Part shown: positions 16,257-26,513 of the stretch, piece by piece
Numbering within the stretch: the stretch's first letter is position 1
Layout of the letters: each line of letters begins with the position of its first letter
From: Tyzzerella sp.
Lineage (GTDB): Bacteria; Bacillota; Clostridia; Lachnospirales; Lachnospiraceae
Reading direction: 5' to 3'
DNA length: 64,000 nucleotides
Assembly: GCA_017465565.1 (NCBI GenBank)
Contig: JAFTWA010000012.1
Location: forward strand, 21,033-85,032
Notes under the pieces: generated by a model
The model's database searches: none
What the model was told of the DNA's origin: nothing
Seen by the model: the letters and a program-made list of their open reading frames with translations, nothing else
Position numbers and translations under genes: made by a program

Positions 16257-19200
16257 ATGAATAAAAAAAGTCAATATACTTTGGGAATCGATATTGGTTC
16301 AACCACTGTGAAAATAGCAATTCTTGACGAAGAAAATGACGTATTATTCTCCGACTATGAGCGACATTTTGCAAATATACAGGAAACTCTTTCAGACCTA
16401 TTAGGCCGCGCGATTTATAAGCTTGGTGCAATTCATGTTTCGCCAATGATTACCGGCTCTGGCGGTCTGACGCTCGCAAAGCATCTTGGTGTTCCTTTTG
16501 TGCAGGAGGTAATCGCTGTTTCTACTGCACTGGAAGACTATGCGCCGCAGACAGATGTTGCCATCGAGCTTGGTGGTGAAGATGCGAAAATCATCTACTT
16601 TGAAGGCGGTAACGTGGAACAGCGTATGAATGGTATCTGCGCCGGCGGCACAGGTTCTTTCATTGACCAGATGGCTTCCTTACTTCAGACAGACGCAACT
16701 GGCCTCAATGAATACGCAAAGAACTACAAGGCGCTTTATTCTATTGCAGCCCGCTGTGGTGTGTTCGCCAAGACAGATATTCAGCCATTAATTAATGAAG
16801 GGGCTTCCAAGGAAGACCTTGCCGCTTCCATTTTCCAGGCAGTGGTAAATCAGACAATTAGTGGTCTGGCCTGCGGAAAGCCAATCCGCGGACACGTTAC
16901 TTTCCTTGGCGGACCGCTTCACTTTTTATCGGAGCTTCGCGCAGCATTTATCCGCACACTGAAATTAGATGATGAGCACGCAATTATGCCTACAAATTCG
17001 CATTTATTTGCGGCAATAGGCTCTGCACTCAACTCAAAGAAGGACTTGGATATTTCTCTTCGTGCAATGCAGAATCAGCTTGCAAACCATATTGAGATGG
17101 ATTTTGAAGTAGAACGTCTGGAACCGCTCTTTGCTTCGGAAGCAGATTATAAGGAGTTTGTGGACCGCCATGCAAAGCATCAGGTGCCGGTCAAAGACCT
17201 TGCTACATATAAAGGAAAAGCTTTCCTTGGAATCGACGCTGGTTCTACCACAACAAAGGCTGCTTTAGTCGGTGAAGATGGCACACTTTTATATTCGTTC
17301 TATCACGGCAACGACGGTGACCCGCTTGGAACTACGATTACTGCAATCAAAGAAATTTATAGCAGGCTGCCTGAAGGCGTAACCATCGCACATTCCTGCT
17401 CAACAGGATATGGCGAAGCCTTAATCAAAGCTGCGCTTCTCTTGGACGAAGGCGAAGTTGAGACCGTGTCTCACTACTACGCTGCTTCTTTCTTTGAACC
17501 AGAGGTAGACTGTATCCTGGACATCGGTGGTCAGGACATGAAATGTATCAAAATCAAGAATCAGACTGTTGACAGCGTACAATTAAACGAAGCCTGCTCT
17601 TCAGGATGTGGTTCTTTCATCGAAACCTTTGCAAAATCATTGAATTATAGCGTAGAGGATTTTGCCCATGAAGCCTTGTTTGCAAATCATCCAATCGATT
17701 TAGGAACAAGATGTACCGTATTCATGAACTCTAAGGTAAAGCAGGCTCAGAAAGAAGGGGCTTCTGTAGCCGATATTTCGGCAGGTCTCGCTTATTCTGT
17801 AATTAAGAATGCATTATTTAAAGTAATCAAGGTTTCTGACGCATCTGAGCTTGGAAAGCGTATCGTTGTACAGGGTGGTACTTTCTACAACAACGCTGTT
17901 CTCCGCAGCTTTGAGAAAATTGCAAACTGCCAGGCTGTAAGACCTGACATTGCTGGTATTATGGGTGCTTTTGGTGCCGCATTAATTGCCAGAGAACGCT
18001 ATCGCGATGGCAAAGAAACAACCATGCTTTCTATCGAAGATATTGAAAACATGGAATATACTACAAGCATGACAAAATGTAAGGGCTGTACAAATAACTG
18101 CCGTCTTACAATTAATAAATTCAGCGGTGGACGCCGCTTCATCACTGGTAACCGCTGTGAACGTGGTCTTGGAAAAGAAAAGACAGATAACGGTATGCCA
18201 AACTTATTTGAATATAAGATGCAGCGTTACTTTGGATACGAGCCACTCTCCGAAGACAAAGCTCCCCGAGGGGTTGTTGGTATTCCTCGTGTACTTAATA
18301 TGTATGAAAATTATCCATTCTGGTTTACCTTTTTTACAAATCTGGGCTTCCGCGTGGTGTTGTCACCGGCGTCGAACCGCAAGATTTATGAGCTTGGTAT
18401 CGAATCCATTCCAAGTGAATCAGAATGCTATCCAGCCAAATTGGCTCACGGCCATGTAGAATGGCTGATTCGCCAAGGAATTAACTTCATCTTCTACCCA
18501 TGTATTCCATATGAGCGCAAGGAATTTGAAGATGCAGACAATCACTACAACTGTCCAATCGTTACTTCATATCCAGAAAATATTAAGAATAACATGGACG
18601 AAATCATAAATGGCACTGTAAACTTCAAGAAACCATTTATGTCATTTAAGAGCGAAGAGACCATCGCAAGCAGCTTAATTCCAGAATTGTCAGAAGAATT
18701 TGGAATTCCTGCGGATGAAATAAAGAAGGCTGTTCATCTCGCATGGGAAGAACTTGCTGCCTGCCGTGAAGATATCAGACGCAAAGGTGAAGAAACCATT
18801 AAGCTTTTGGATGAAACCGGAAAACGTGGTATCGTCCTTGCCGGTCGTCCTTATCATGTGGACCCAGAAATTCATCACGGTATTCCAGAGTTGATTAACT
18901 CTTACGGGCTTGCCGTGCTTACCGAAGATTCTATTTCACATTTGAATCCGGTAGAACGTCCGTTAATCGTTCTCGACCAATGGATGTACCACTCAAGACT
19001 TTATGCAGCGGCAAACTATGTAAAGACCAGAGATAACCTGGATTTGATTCAATTAAACTCATTTGGCTGTGGTGTGGACGCTGTCACAACAGATGCCGTG
19101 GCTGATATTTTAACAAAATCAGGAAAGATTTATACATCCTTAAAGATTGATGAGGTAAATAACCTTGGTGCTGCAAGAATCCGTATCCGTTCTCTTCTTT

Positions 19201-20504
19201 CTGCTATCCGTGTACGTGAAGAGCAAAAAATTGAACGTGAGATCAAACCTTCTTCCATCACAAAGGTTTCATTTACTGAGGAGATGAGAAAGGATTACAC
19301 CATTCTCTGCCCACAAATGTCACCAATACACTTTGAACTCTTGGAACCTGTATTCCACACAGAGGGCTATAACCTTGTTGTGTTGGAAAATGACAACAAG
19401 AACGCTGTAAATGTTGGTCTAAAATATGTAAACAATGATGCCTGCTATCCTTCTCTTATGGTTGTTGGACAGATTATGGATGCCGTTCTCTCTGGAAAGT
19501 ATGATACAGACAAACTTGCTATCATCATGACTCAGACAGGTGGCGGCTGCCGTGCTTCTAACTATGTTGGATTCATCCGCCGTGCTCTTGAAAAAACTGG
19601 TCATTCACACATCCCAGTTATTTCACTGAATTTAAGCGGTTTGGAAGGTAACCCAGGCTTCAAGCTCACAGTTCCGCTTATCATGAAAATTGTGTATGGC
19701 GCAGCTTTAGGAGATATTTTCATGCGCTGTGTTTATCGCACAAGACCATATGAGGCAACTCCTGGTGCAGCAAATGCACTTCACAAGGAATGGAAGGAAA
19801 AATGTATTGCCTTTTTATCAAAGAAACATCCTAGGAGAAGTGAATTCAAGAGACTTTGCAAAGAAATCATTGAAGACTTTGACAGACTTCCAATGTTAGA
19901 TATTAAGAAACCACGTGTAGGTGTGGTTGGAGAAATCTTAGTAAAATTTGCTCCTGCTGCCAACAATTATCTGGTTGAATTATTAGAACAGGAAGGTGCC
20001 GAAGCCGTCGTACCTGACCTTATTGACTTCTTCTTATACTGTTTCTACAACAGTAACTTCAAGGCTGACCAGCTTGGTATGAGCAAAAAGACAAAGTTCA
20101 TCTGCAATATCGGTATTAAGGCAGTCGAATGGTTACGTGCGCCTGCCACAAAAGCCTTTAAGGCAAGTAAGCACTTCGACGCACCAGCGGATATCAAGAA
20201 TCTTGCAGACATGGCAAAAGAAATTGTTTCCCTTGGAAACCAGACTGGTGAAGGATGGTTCTTAACGGGAGAAATGCTAGAGCTTATACATAACGGCGCA
20301 CCGAATATCGTATGTACACAGCCATTTGCCTGCTTACCAAACCACGTAGTTGGTAAGGGCGTTATCAAAGAACTTCGAAGACGTCATCCTGAAGCAAATA
20401 TCGTGGCAATCGACTACGACCCAGGGGCAAGTGAGGTAAATCAATTGAACCGAATTAAATTAATGCTTTCGACGGCGAATAAACGCTTAGAAACACAAAA
20501 ATAA
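16257..20504 (+). CDS. Acyl-CoA dehydratase activase-related protein, four-domain fusion
   Basis: A 1415-residue protein joining two BadF/BadG/HgdC-type ATPase modules ([17 protein letters not shown] near residue 8 and [15 protein letters not shown] near 323), each with a Cys-containing cluster region (ICAGGTGSF and [11 protein letters not shown]), to a Cys-rich linker ([13 protein letters not shown]) and a long C-terminal half that resembles the 2-hydroxyacyl-CoA dehydratase subunits. Activases of this family pass ATP-driven electrons from an iron-sulfur cluster to a dehydratase; in these very long proteins activator and target-like parts are fused. The physiological substrate is unknown. 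GAAGGAG precedes the ATG. It stands alone, with its own promoter and tandem terminators. Confidence 0.85.
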   Translation: MNKKSQYTLGIDIGSTTVKIAILDEENDVLFSDYERHFANIQETLSDLLGRAIYKLGAIHVSPMITGSGGLTLAKHLGVPFVQEVIAVSTALEDYAPQTDVAIELGGEDAKIIYFEGGNVEQRMNGICAGGTGSFIDQMASLLQTDATGLNEYAKNYKALYSIAARCGVFAKTDIQPLINEGASKEDLAASIFQAVVNQTISGLACGKPIRGHVTFLGGPLHFLSELRAAFIRTLKLDDEHAIMPTNSHLFAAIGSALNSKKDLDISLRAMQNQLANHIEMDFEVERLEPLFASEADYKEFVDRHAKHQVPVKDLATYKGKAFLGIDAGSTTTKAALVGEDGTLLYSFYHGNDGDPLGTTITAIKEIYSRLPEGVTIAHSCSTGYGEALIKAALLLDEGEVETVSHYYAASFFEPEVDCILDIGGQDMKCIKIKNQTVDSVQLNEACSSGCGSFIETFAKSLNYSVEDFAHEALFANHPIDLGTRCTVFMNSKVKQAQKEGASVADISAGLAYSVIKNALFKVIKVSDASELGKRIVVQGGTFYNNAVLRSFEKIANCQAVRPDIAGIMGAFGAALIARERYRDGKETTMLSIEDIENMEYTTSMTKCKGCTNNCRLTINKFSGGRRFITGNRCERGLGKEKTDNGMPNLFEYKMQRYFGYEPLSEDKAPRGVVGIPRVLNMYENYPFWFTFFTNLGFRVVLSPASNRKIYELGIESIPSESECYPAKLAHGHVEWLIRQGINFIFYPCIPYERKEFEDADNHYNCPIVTSYPENIKNNMDEIINGTVNFKKPFMSFKSEETIASSLIPELSEEFGIPADEIKKAVHLAWEELAACREDIRRKGEETIKLLDETGKRGIVLAGRPYHVDPEIHHGIPELINSYGLAVLTEDSISHLNPVERPLIVLDQWMYHSRLYAAANYVKTRDNLDLIQLNSFGCGVDAVTTDAVADILTKSGKIYTSLKIDEVNNLGAARIRIRSLLSAIRVREEQKIEREIKPSSITKVSFTEEMRKDYTILCPQMSPIHFELLEPVFHTEGYNLVVLENDNKNAVNVGLKYVNNDACYPSLMVVGQIMDAVLSGKYDTDKLAIIMTQTGGGCRASNYVGFIRRALEKTGHSHIPVISLNLSGLEGNPGFKLTVPLIMKIVYGAALGDIFMRCVYRTRPYEATPGAANALHKEWKEKCIAFLSKKHPRRSEFKRLCKEIIEDFDRLPMLDIKKPRVGVVGEILVKFAPAANNYLVELLEQEGAEAVVPDLIDFFLYCFYNSNFKADQLGMSKKTKFICNIGIKAVEWLRAPATKAFKASKHFDAPADIKNLADMAKEIVSLGNQTGEGWFLTGEMLELIHNGAPNIVCTQPFACLPNHVVGKGVIKELRRRHPEANIVAIDYDPGASEVNQLNRIKLMLSTANKRLETQK

Positions 20505-20528
20505 ATATGACAGGCATGCCTTGGTGAC

Positions 20529-20594
20529 TTTGGACCTTATTCATCTCGTCAAGACCTGTCTGGTCCAAAAATCGAGATGATTTTGGACCTTTTT
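20529..20594 (+). terminator. Terminator with a competing upstream pairing
   Basis: GGTCCAAAA (20562-20570) and TTTTGGACC (20581-20589) form a 9-bp stem followed by TTTTT. An earlier TTTGGACC (20529-20536) can pair with the same left arm, and CATCTCG/CGAGATG pair as well, so alternative folds exist. Confidence 0.75.
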
Positions 20595-20612
20595 GCGGTT
20601 TCCAAACAAATC

Positions 20613-20653
20613 TGGACCTGTGGAATAAAATATATTCCACAGGTCCAATTTTT
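20613..20653 (+). terminator. Second, strong terminator after the activase-like gene
   Basis: Perfect 15-bp stem, arms 20613-20627 and 20633-20647 (TGGACCTGTGGAATA and its complement) with a 5-base loop, followed by ATTTTT. Confidence 0.9.
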
Positions 20654-20707
20654 AGCTACTTTTTGGATATAAAATTTTAAATATTATGTATCAATTCCAT
20701 GCTAAAA

Positions 20708-23386
20708 TCACTTTGTATGGTTATAATAAACGATCATATCTCCACTGAGTTCTTCGAATCCTGGTGCGTAGGTACAAGCCCCATACCACTTATATCCCAC
20801 ATACTGTAGTTTTCCAACGAGCGGTGTTTTTCGGTAAGTATAATCCTGCAATTCAAAACCAAAGCCCTCATTCCATTTAACAGAAAGATTTTCTGTCTCA
20901 GACTTTTCTACTCCATTTTCATCTGCAATAAATCCTCTTATATTGGTGACATAAGTTTCATACTTTTCATTTGTATTCTCAAACTTAATCCCCCAGCTAT
21001 CCCGGGTTCCAACGTCGCCTGCAATCGTTTGCTCTTTCCAACTCTCATCATTACAATAACCTGCGCACACTACAATCCATGTTTCATCATTCGCATTGTA
21101 GAATATCATTGGCTCCATCATTTCTACACCACTCACATAAATGTCAGGATATTCTGAACCATATGTTTCAAATTTAAAGATTCCACACGACTCTAACTCT
21201 TCAAGCGCTACCCCCTCTTCTTCATACATCGAAAATGCATACGCTTCTATGAGACCGTCAATCTCTTCTTTGGAGTGCTGATTTGTCGCTTCATAGCTCA
21301 AATCTTTTTTCTCCTTGAAATCTATTTTTTCTTCTGATGCCATATATTCTGCTGATTGACTCTCTGCTTCAGAAACTTCTATGTATGCATCACTTTTCAG
21401 GAAAGTCTCTTCTGTTTCCATAGCAGTGAGTTCCTCTACCATTTCTCCATCCCAGTAAATTCTTACTTTGTAAGCTGCTGGATAACTCACTTCAAGGTCT
21501 GTAGGTTCAAAACTGGTTCCTCCACCCGAGCTAAGCTTATTATCTCCATTTGAATCAACGGAAGAACTTCCCCAGCTTTCACCAGTTGTACTGCTTCCCG
21601 AGCTATTTCCATCCAGCGAAACTTTGTCAAATTCCACTTCTTCATCAATAGAATCAACACGAATACTCTGCATTCCAAAGTTTTCCTTTGGAACATTTCC
21701 GTTCTCATCCTCTGTATAGGAATATTCTCGAAAATCCCATAAATGTGCATAAGCAAATTCAGCATCTACTTTCACCGAATCATCAACTGATGTTCCACCA
21801 AAAAAACTATACTGGCTGTTCTGAATTGTATTATCAACATAATAATAAGAGCGCAGACCAATCTTTACTGTCCCTGTTTCACCTGTTGCCATATATTGCT
21901 TCAGATATGGAACACCACTTCCAGGATAATTAGAATCTTCTAGAGAATGCAAGGCCTCAATTCTCTCGCCCCGCTCTTCCACTACCCATGCATCCTCATA
22001 TTTAACTGCAACTGGTATAATAAGGCACGCACCGTCTGCCACAGTACAATACTCGCCATTTTCATTATCAAATCCACTTACATTGAACGCCAGATAAGCT
22101 TCGTAGTAATCCTTCTGAATTTTCTCAAGATTATAGACTCTGTAATTATCTGGATATACAAGATAAGTAAATTCCGAACCTGGATTCAGATAACAGGTCT
22201 GGTTACCACTCTCATTATTTTTCAACATTTCCTCCGCCAAAATTTCGTGTTTCGTGAGCGAAGATGCAGTTGCAATATAGAGCCCATTTTCTAGCATTAA
22301 TCCCTTCGCATAGGTATCCAGCGCACCAGCCACAGTCGTGCATCGATTCAGCCTCACCTTCGCCATCGCATATTCCAGTTCTTCCGCATTTGCAATCATA
22401 TAGTCTTCTTTATCGTATGCATAAATATTTCCTTGCAGTGCTGGAAACAGTAAAACTATCCCAATGCAAACGGATACCAATGCCATCCCTTTTGGATATT
22501 TCTTAAACCTTACAATTGCCGCTATTCTTCTGGAAATATTCTTCCCTCCATTGGAAATAGAACTCGTTCCAGGTACTCTGGCATATTTCTCGTTTGCCAT
22601 CTCAAGCAGAATTACACCATATGCTCTGCGCTCCTCTCCCTGCAAACGCTCTAATACACGCTGGTCACATAAGGATTCCATATCATTTTCTATACGGTTA
22701 AATACATATTGTAAAAATGGGTTACACCAGTGAAGGCTTCTCAAAACACACCATGCCAAACTCTGCAGTTCGTCATGATATTTCAAATGTAACAATTCAT
22801 GAAGTATTACTTTTTCGTCCACATCCTTATCTGCCGGCAACGCTAAAACCGGCTTTATTCCGCCACACACAAAGGCGGACGACAATCCCTTTATCACAAC
22901 TGCTTTACACGTCTTTAAACCGTATTTTTCACATACAAAATTTATTTTATTTTGCAGCTCGGTTACAGGTTCGCTCCCTTTATTCAGCAGTATCCGAAGT
23001 CTCATATAAGAAGTCAAATACCAGACCAAAGACACCAAAATTCCAATTGCATAGATTACAAAAAGCCAATCCGTTATACTCTCTGGTTTTCCTTCCACGA
23101 TTGGAACAATGTGCTGCATTCTGGCCGGAACATATACTTCTGAATAATTAGAAACCAACTGTTTCTCCACATAGCCTTTTACTGCTTCCACCCACACAGG
23201 TATTGGCAACAGCAACGATTTTTGTAAAGAAACTGGTAACAGCATGCGGATTGCTAAGATACTCCAAACACCATACTGCCACCGTGGCGAGAGTTTATCA
23301 TCTAATAACGTCTTTATCAGCAAAAGCATTCCTGCAATCAATGTAACCGACAATGTTTGTATTAGAAATCCCCAAATATTTGTCAT
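20708..23386 (-). CDS. BlaR1-like M56 membrane metallopeptidase with a novel sensor domain (892 residues)
   Basis: M56-family sensor peptidase. Three N-terminal membrane segments (about 4-24, 36-52, 106-128) surround a cytoplasmic zinc peptidase with HELLH (196-200) and ENDMESLCDQRV (233-244); a fourth segment lies near 300-318. In BlaR1/MecR1 the extracellular end is a penicillin-binding domain; here about 570 residues follow that show no SxxK/KTG pattern, include a Ser/Gly-rich linker and share the CTTVAGALDTYAKGL segment with the paralogue upstream. Translation is coupled: the start overlaps the previous stop by four bases. It probably cleaves the BlaI-type repressor on sensing an envelope signal. 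The ligand is unknown. Confidence 0.82.
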   Translation of the reverse strand: MTNIWGFLIQTLSVTLIAGMLLLIKTLLDDKLSPRWQYGVWSILAIRMLLPVSLQKSLLLPIPVWVEAVKGYVEKQLVSNYSEVYVPARMQHIVPIVEGKPESITDWLFVIYAIGILVSLVWYLTSYMRLRILLNKGSEPVTELQNKINFVCEKYGLKTCKAVVIKGLSSAFVCGGIKPVLALPADKDVDEKVILHELLHLKYHDELQSLAWCVLRSLHWCNPFLQYVFNRIENDMESLCDQRVLERLQGEERRAYGVILLEMANEKYARVPGTSSISNGGKNISRRIAAIVRFKKYPKGMALVSVCIGIVLLFPALQGNIYAYDKEDYMIANAEELEYAMAKVRLNRCTTVAGALDTYAKGLMLENGLYIATASSLTKHEILAEEMLKNNESGNQTCYLNPGSEFTYLVYPDNYRVYNLEKIQKDYYEAYLAFNVSGFDNENGEYCTVADGACLIIPVAVKYEDAWVVEERGERIEALHSLEDSNYPGSGVPYLKQYMATGETGTVKIGLRSYYYVDNTIQNSQYSFFGGTSVDDSVKVDAEFAYAHLWDFREYSYTEDENGNVPKENFGMQSIRVDSIDEEVEFDKVSLDGNSSGSSTTGESWGSSSVDSNGDNKLSSGGGTSFEPTDLEVSYPAAYKVRIYWDGEMVEELTAMETEETFLKSDAYIEVSEAESQSAEYMASEEKIDFKEKKDLSYEATNQHSKEEIDGLIEAYAFSMYEEEGVALEELESCGIFKFETYGSEYPDIYVSGVEMMEPMIFYNANDETWIVVCAGYCNDESWKEQTIAGDVGTRDSWGIKFENTNEKYETYVTNIRGFIADENGVEKSETENLSVKWNEGFGFELQDYTYRKTPLVGKLQYVGYKWYGACTYAPGFEELSGDMIVYYNHTK

Positions 23387-23958
23387 ACGACCACCTCATC
23401 TTGTGTTTCAGCCTCTATATGTTCTAACTTTGTCTGCAATTCATTCTTAAATGAAAATAATACCTTACAAATCCATATTGTCACAACAAAGAAAATGATT
23501 AACAATGCGTATATCACGAAATTTTCTATTTCCAGACTTGTAATGATTGCGAAAAACGTAGTCAAAATCGTCTTCACTGTCCGCAAATTCAATAGCATCT
23601 TTTCCTGCGGGCACTCATACTTGTGTGCTATGCCCGCAAGATTAGTAAGCAGTTGAAAATGGAAATACAGGGAAATCGCGCTCGCAATGATACTAACAGC
23701 TCCTAAATTGAAATAGCTGTTTAAAAATCCTTTATTCATCCACGAAACCATCTCTATGGCTGTTAAGATAGTGCCTAGCGGTTTCAAAAGCTTTGCCGAT
23801 TCTTCTTCTTCCCCAATAGCCGAAAGTGCAGATATAAACAAAAGATAACCTGCCCAGTTTGGTAAAATGTCCAAGGTATTCAAGTTAAAGTCCAGATGTA
23901 ATAATATGTATCCCCAGGCTATTTTTGAAATTGCCTTACATAGCTCTCTTGGTTTCAT
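23383..23958 (-). CDS. Small integral membrane protein between the two BlaR1 paralogues
   Basis: A 191-residue protein with about five hydrophobic segments (around 13-30, 38-50, 82-103, 131-146, 150-168) and a charged C-terminal tail. I do not recognise a family beyond the repeated pattern LPNWAGYLLFISAL, seen in small membrane proteins of Firmicutes. It overlaps both neighbours by four bases (ATGA), so it is translated with the two M56 peptidases and probably works with them, for example as a membrane partner or an output of the module. Confidence 0.7.
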   Translation of the reverse strand: MKPRELCKAISKIAWGYILLHLDFNLNTLDILPNWAGYLLFISALSAIGEEEESAKLLKPLGTILTAIEMVSWMNKGFLNSYFNLGAVSIIASAISLYFHFQLLTNLAGIAHKYECPQEKMLLNLRTVKTILTTFFAIITSLEIENFVIYALLIIFFVVTIWICKVLFSFKNELQTKLEHIEAETQDEVVV

Positions 23959-25955
23959 TTTGCATACACCTCCTCAAGTAATAATTCTTCCACGACCTCT
24001 CCATCCCAGTAAATCTGTGCTTTATATGCCACAGGAAGTCCTTCCAATATTTTGTCAAAATACAAATCTCCAGTTTCACTCAGGCCATTCAAGGTATTCT
24101 CTTCATTATTTGCGGCTTTCATTATCCAAGTAAATCCTTCCGAATCATGCCCTACTCCGCTTAAGTTCTTCCAATCCCGAAAATCAACTTTCTCATCCAA
24201 AGAACTCATCTCTGCAATCTGGATACCGACATATTCTTCTGGCGAATTTCCTTCTGCATCAGCAGTGTAGGTATATTCAACTTCATATTGTGGCCTCTCA
24301 TCTTCAAATTCAGCATCCAAATCAAGACTGTCACCTAAATTGCTTGAGCGGGCACTTGCCCTGAATTTTCCAATGTGATGCTCCGTCTGTACTTTAATCT
24401 TTATTGTTCCTCTCTCTCCAGTTGCTGCAAACTCAGCCTTTTCCGGTATCAAATCGGTATATTCATACAATGACAAACTCTCACTAAAGGTTAACACAAT
24501 GCGTTCGCCCTTCTCTTCCACAATCCATCCATCTTCGTACCAGACTGACACAGGAACTAACACGTATCCTCCACGAGATGGATCTTCTTCCATTTCTGTC
24601 GGCCACGGAGTACCATCTTCTTTTAACAGACTATAGATGCTGAATCTCAGATACGCAAGATAACTTCCATCTTCGCATTTTCTTATATTATAAATTCCGT
24701 ATCCAGCCCCATCTGTCAAATATTCTAATTCTGCTCCGCTATATAAATAATTTGCTCTCCATCCATCCTCTTCTGCGTACTGACGCATGGTTGCTTCCAA
24801 TTCATCATGCTTATCATATGGGGATGCAATCGCGATATAAAGTCCATTTTCGTATGCAAGCCCTTTAGCATAAGTATCCAACGCTCCTGCCATTGTGCTG
24901 CATCTATCTAGTCTCGCATATGCCATTGATTCATCAAGTTCATAAAGTGGTCCTGGATGGTAAGGATTCCAATATGCACTATATTCTCTGCGTCCTGAGC
25001 CAAACAGCGCGAAAACCATGATTATAATCACACAACAAACGGAAACAAGTGCCATACCTTCTGGATACTTTTTAAATCGCACAATAGAAGTAATTCTTCT
25101 AGTGATATTTTTTCCACCATTAGAAATCGAGCTTGTTCCTGGAACTCTGGCATACTTTTCATTTGCCATATCCAGTAGAATAATGCCATAATCACGGCGT
25201 TCTCCTCCTTCTAACCGCTCCAGCACTCTTTGGTCGCACAGCGCTTCCATATCGTTTTCAATACGGTAAAACACATACTGTAACAAAGGATTGCACCAGT
25301 GAAGACATCTCAACATGCACCAACCTGCACTTTGCAGTTCATCATGGTATTTCAGATGCAATAACTCATGCAAAATCACTTTTTCATCCACTTCTCTATC
25401 AGCAGGCAAAACTAATGTAGGCTGCAAACCACCGCACACAAAAGCTGATGGTAAACCGTCAATCATAATCGTCTTACATGTCTTTAATTCATATTTTTCA
25501 CAGACATTTTGTATTTTTATTTTGAGTTCATCTGAAATCGATGTCCCACGGCGGAGTACCCTTCTCAACTTCAAATAAGAAATTAAGTACCACAAAACCG
25601 AGATTACCATCCCGACTATGTAAACCACAAAAATCCAATCTGTAACACTGCTTGGTGTACCAGCCATAATAGGTATAATGTGCTTCACCTTCGCCGGCAC
25701 ATATATTTCGGTAAATGCCGAAGTCAACTGCTTTTCTACCATTGCTTTTGCCATTTCCAACCATACTGGAATCGGCAATACAATATGGCGGGTAATATTT
25801 ACAGGAAGCAAAATTCTCGCTGCCAGGACTGCCCATACTCCATATTGCCAGCGCGGCGAAAGCTTATCCTGCAGCATCCATTTTACAAATAAAATGCAGA
25901 CTGCTATAAGCGTGACTGAAAGTGTCTGATTCAAAAAGCTCCAAATATTAGTCAT
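23955..25955 (-). CDS. BlaR1-like M56 membrane metallopeptidase (666 residues)
   Basis: Paralogue of the 892-residue protein downstream, with near-identical N-terminus (MTNIW.FL.QTLSVTLIA), the zinc motif HELLH (196-200) and ENDMEALCDQRV, and a fourth membrane segment near 300-320. The extracellular part (about 325-666) shares CSTMAGALDTYAKGL and NGLYIAIASP-type segments with the paralogue and has no penicillin-binding motifs. The gene begins 3 bases after the BlaI-type repressor, matching blaI-blaR1 order, but no beta-lactamase gene is nearby. Confidence 0.82.
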   Translation of the reverse strand: MTNIWSFLNQTLSVTLIAVCILFVKWMLQDKLSPRWQYGVWAVLAARILLPVNITRHIVLPIPVWLEMAKAMVEKQLTSAFTEIYVPAKVKHIIPIMAGTPSSVTDWIFVVYIVGMVISVLWYLISYLKLRRVLRRGTSISDELKIKIQNVCEKYELKTCKTIMIDGLPSAFVCGGLQPTLVLPADREVDEKVILHELLHLKYHDELQSAGWCMLRCLHWCNPLLQYVFYRIENDMEALCDQRVLERLEGGERRDYGIILLDMANEKYARVPGTSSISNGGKNITRRITSIVRFKKYPEGMALVSVCCVIIIMVFALFGSGRREYSAYWNPYHPGPLYELDESMAYARLDRCSTMAGALDTYAKGLAYENGLYIAIASPYDKHDELEATMRQYAEEDGWRANYLYSGAELEYLTDGAGYGIYNIRKCEDGSYLAYLRFSIYSLLKEDGTPWPTEMEEDPSRGGYVLVPVSVWYEDGWIVEEKGERIVLTFSESLSLYEYTDLIPEKAEFAATGERGTIKIKVQTEHHIGKFRASARSSNLGDSLDLDAEFEDERPQYEVEYTYTADAEGNSPEEYVGIQIAEMSSLDEKVDFRDWKNLSGVGHDSEGFTWIMKAANNEENTLNGLSETGDLYFDKILEGLPVAYKAQIYWDGEVVEELLLEEVYAK

Positions 25956-25958
25956 AGG

Positions 25959-26318
25959 CTACACCTCCATCTCGTCCAGCATTTGGCGCAGTCTTTTCAC
26001 CTCTTTCTGCGATATTGATGATTCTTTTAAAAATGCGGCAATCAAATCTCCTGTTGCCCCTCCATAAACCTTTGTGAGTAGTTCTTCTCTTTCATGTTGT
26101 GCGCATTCTTCCCGGGATACGGCCGCAGCATAAGGCTTTTCCTGAGTCCTATCAATAGAAACCAGTCCTTTACTCTCCATACGTGTCAGATAGGTATGAA
26201 CCGTATTCTTGCTCCAGCCATTTATAGGCGCAAGGGCTTTCGTAATCTCACCAAATGCTAATCTATCTTCTGACCATAGAATTTCCAATACACTCCATTC
26301 CGCTTCTGTAAGCTTCAT
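25959..26318 (-). CDS. BlaI/MecI-family transcriptional repressor
   Basis: A 119-residue winged-helix repressor. The N-terminal half MKLTEAEWSVLEILW...AFGEITKAL...WSKNTVHTYLTRMESKGLV is characteristic of BlaI/MecI, and the C-terminal half forms the dimerisation and cleavage region. AGGAGGG precedes the ATG. It should bind the TACA-NN-TGTA dyads in its own promoter and be inactivated by proteolysis by the M56 peptidases encoded next. Regulated genes other than this operon are unknown. Confidence 0.92.
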   Translation of the reverse strand: MKLTEAEWSVLEILWSEDRLAFGEITKALAPINGWSKNTVHTYLTRMESKGLVSIDRTQEKPYAAAVSREECAQHEREELLTKVYGGATGDLIAAFLKESSISQKEVKRLRQMLDEMEV

Positions 26319-26351
26319 ATCTATCCCTCCTGTACTATTTCATTTTCATTT

Positions 26352-26404
26352 GTTCTACAACTGTAGTATACTATTATACTACAGTTGTAGAACACTTTTG
26401 TCAA
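26352..26404 (-). promoter_or_regulatory. BlaI-type double operator over the promoter of the BlaI-BlaR1 operon
   Basis: A perfect inverted repeat of two 19-base arms (26352-26370 and 26375-26393) with a 4-base centre. Each arm carries a complete BlaI-like dyad: CTACAACTGTAG (26355-26366) and CTACAGTTGTAG (26379-26390). The promoter TTGACA (26399-26404), 17 bases, TAGTAT (26376-26381) is buried in it. Confidence 0.88.
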
Positions 26405-26453
26405 GTGTATACTCTCCATTTATCAGAAAATTTCAAATTTTCTATTTTTTTAA

Positions 26454-26483
26454 GCGACAAATTCCGACACATTGTGTTATAAT
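26454..26483 (+). promoter_or_regulatory. Promoter of the zinc-motif membrane protein gene
   Basis: GCGACA (26454-26459), 18 bases, TATAAT (26478-26483), about 30 bases before the start codon. The -35 box is weak. Confidence 0.55.
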
Positions 26484-26513
26484 TAATAAAAATTCTTCGA
26501 GGGGGAAATTTTT

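Noticed and set aside
21947-23151. Plus-strand frames of 80-144 codons opposite the 892-residue M56 peptidase gene
   Set aside because: Shadows of the coding strand; their translations match no family and their starts lack sites.
24052-25929. The twin M56 genes as a frameshifted duplicate
   Set aside because: Both keep all peptidase motifs, full-length frames, ribosome binding or coupled starts, and distinct ectodomains, so both look functional.
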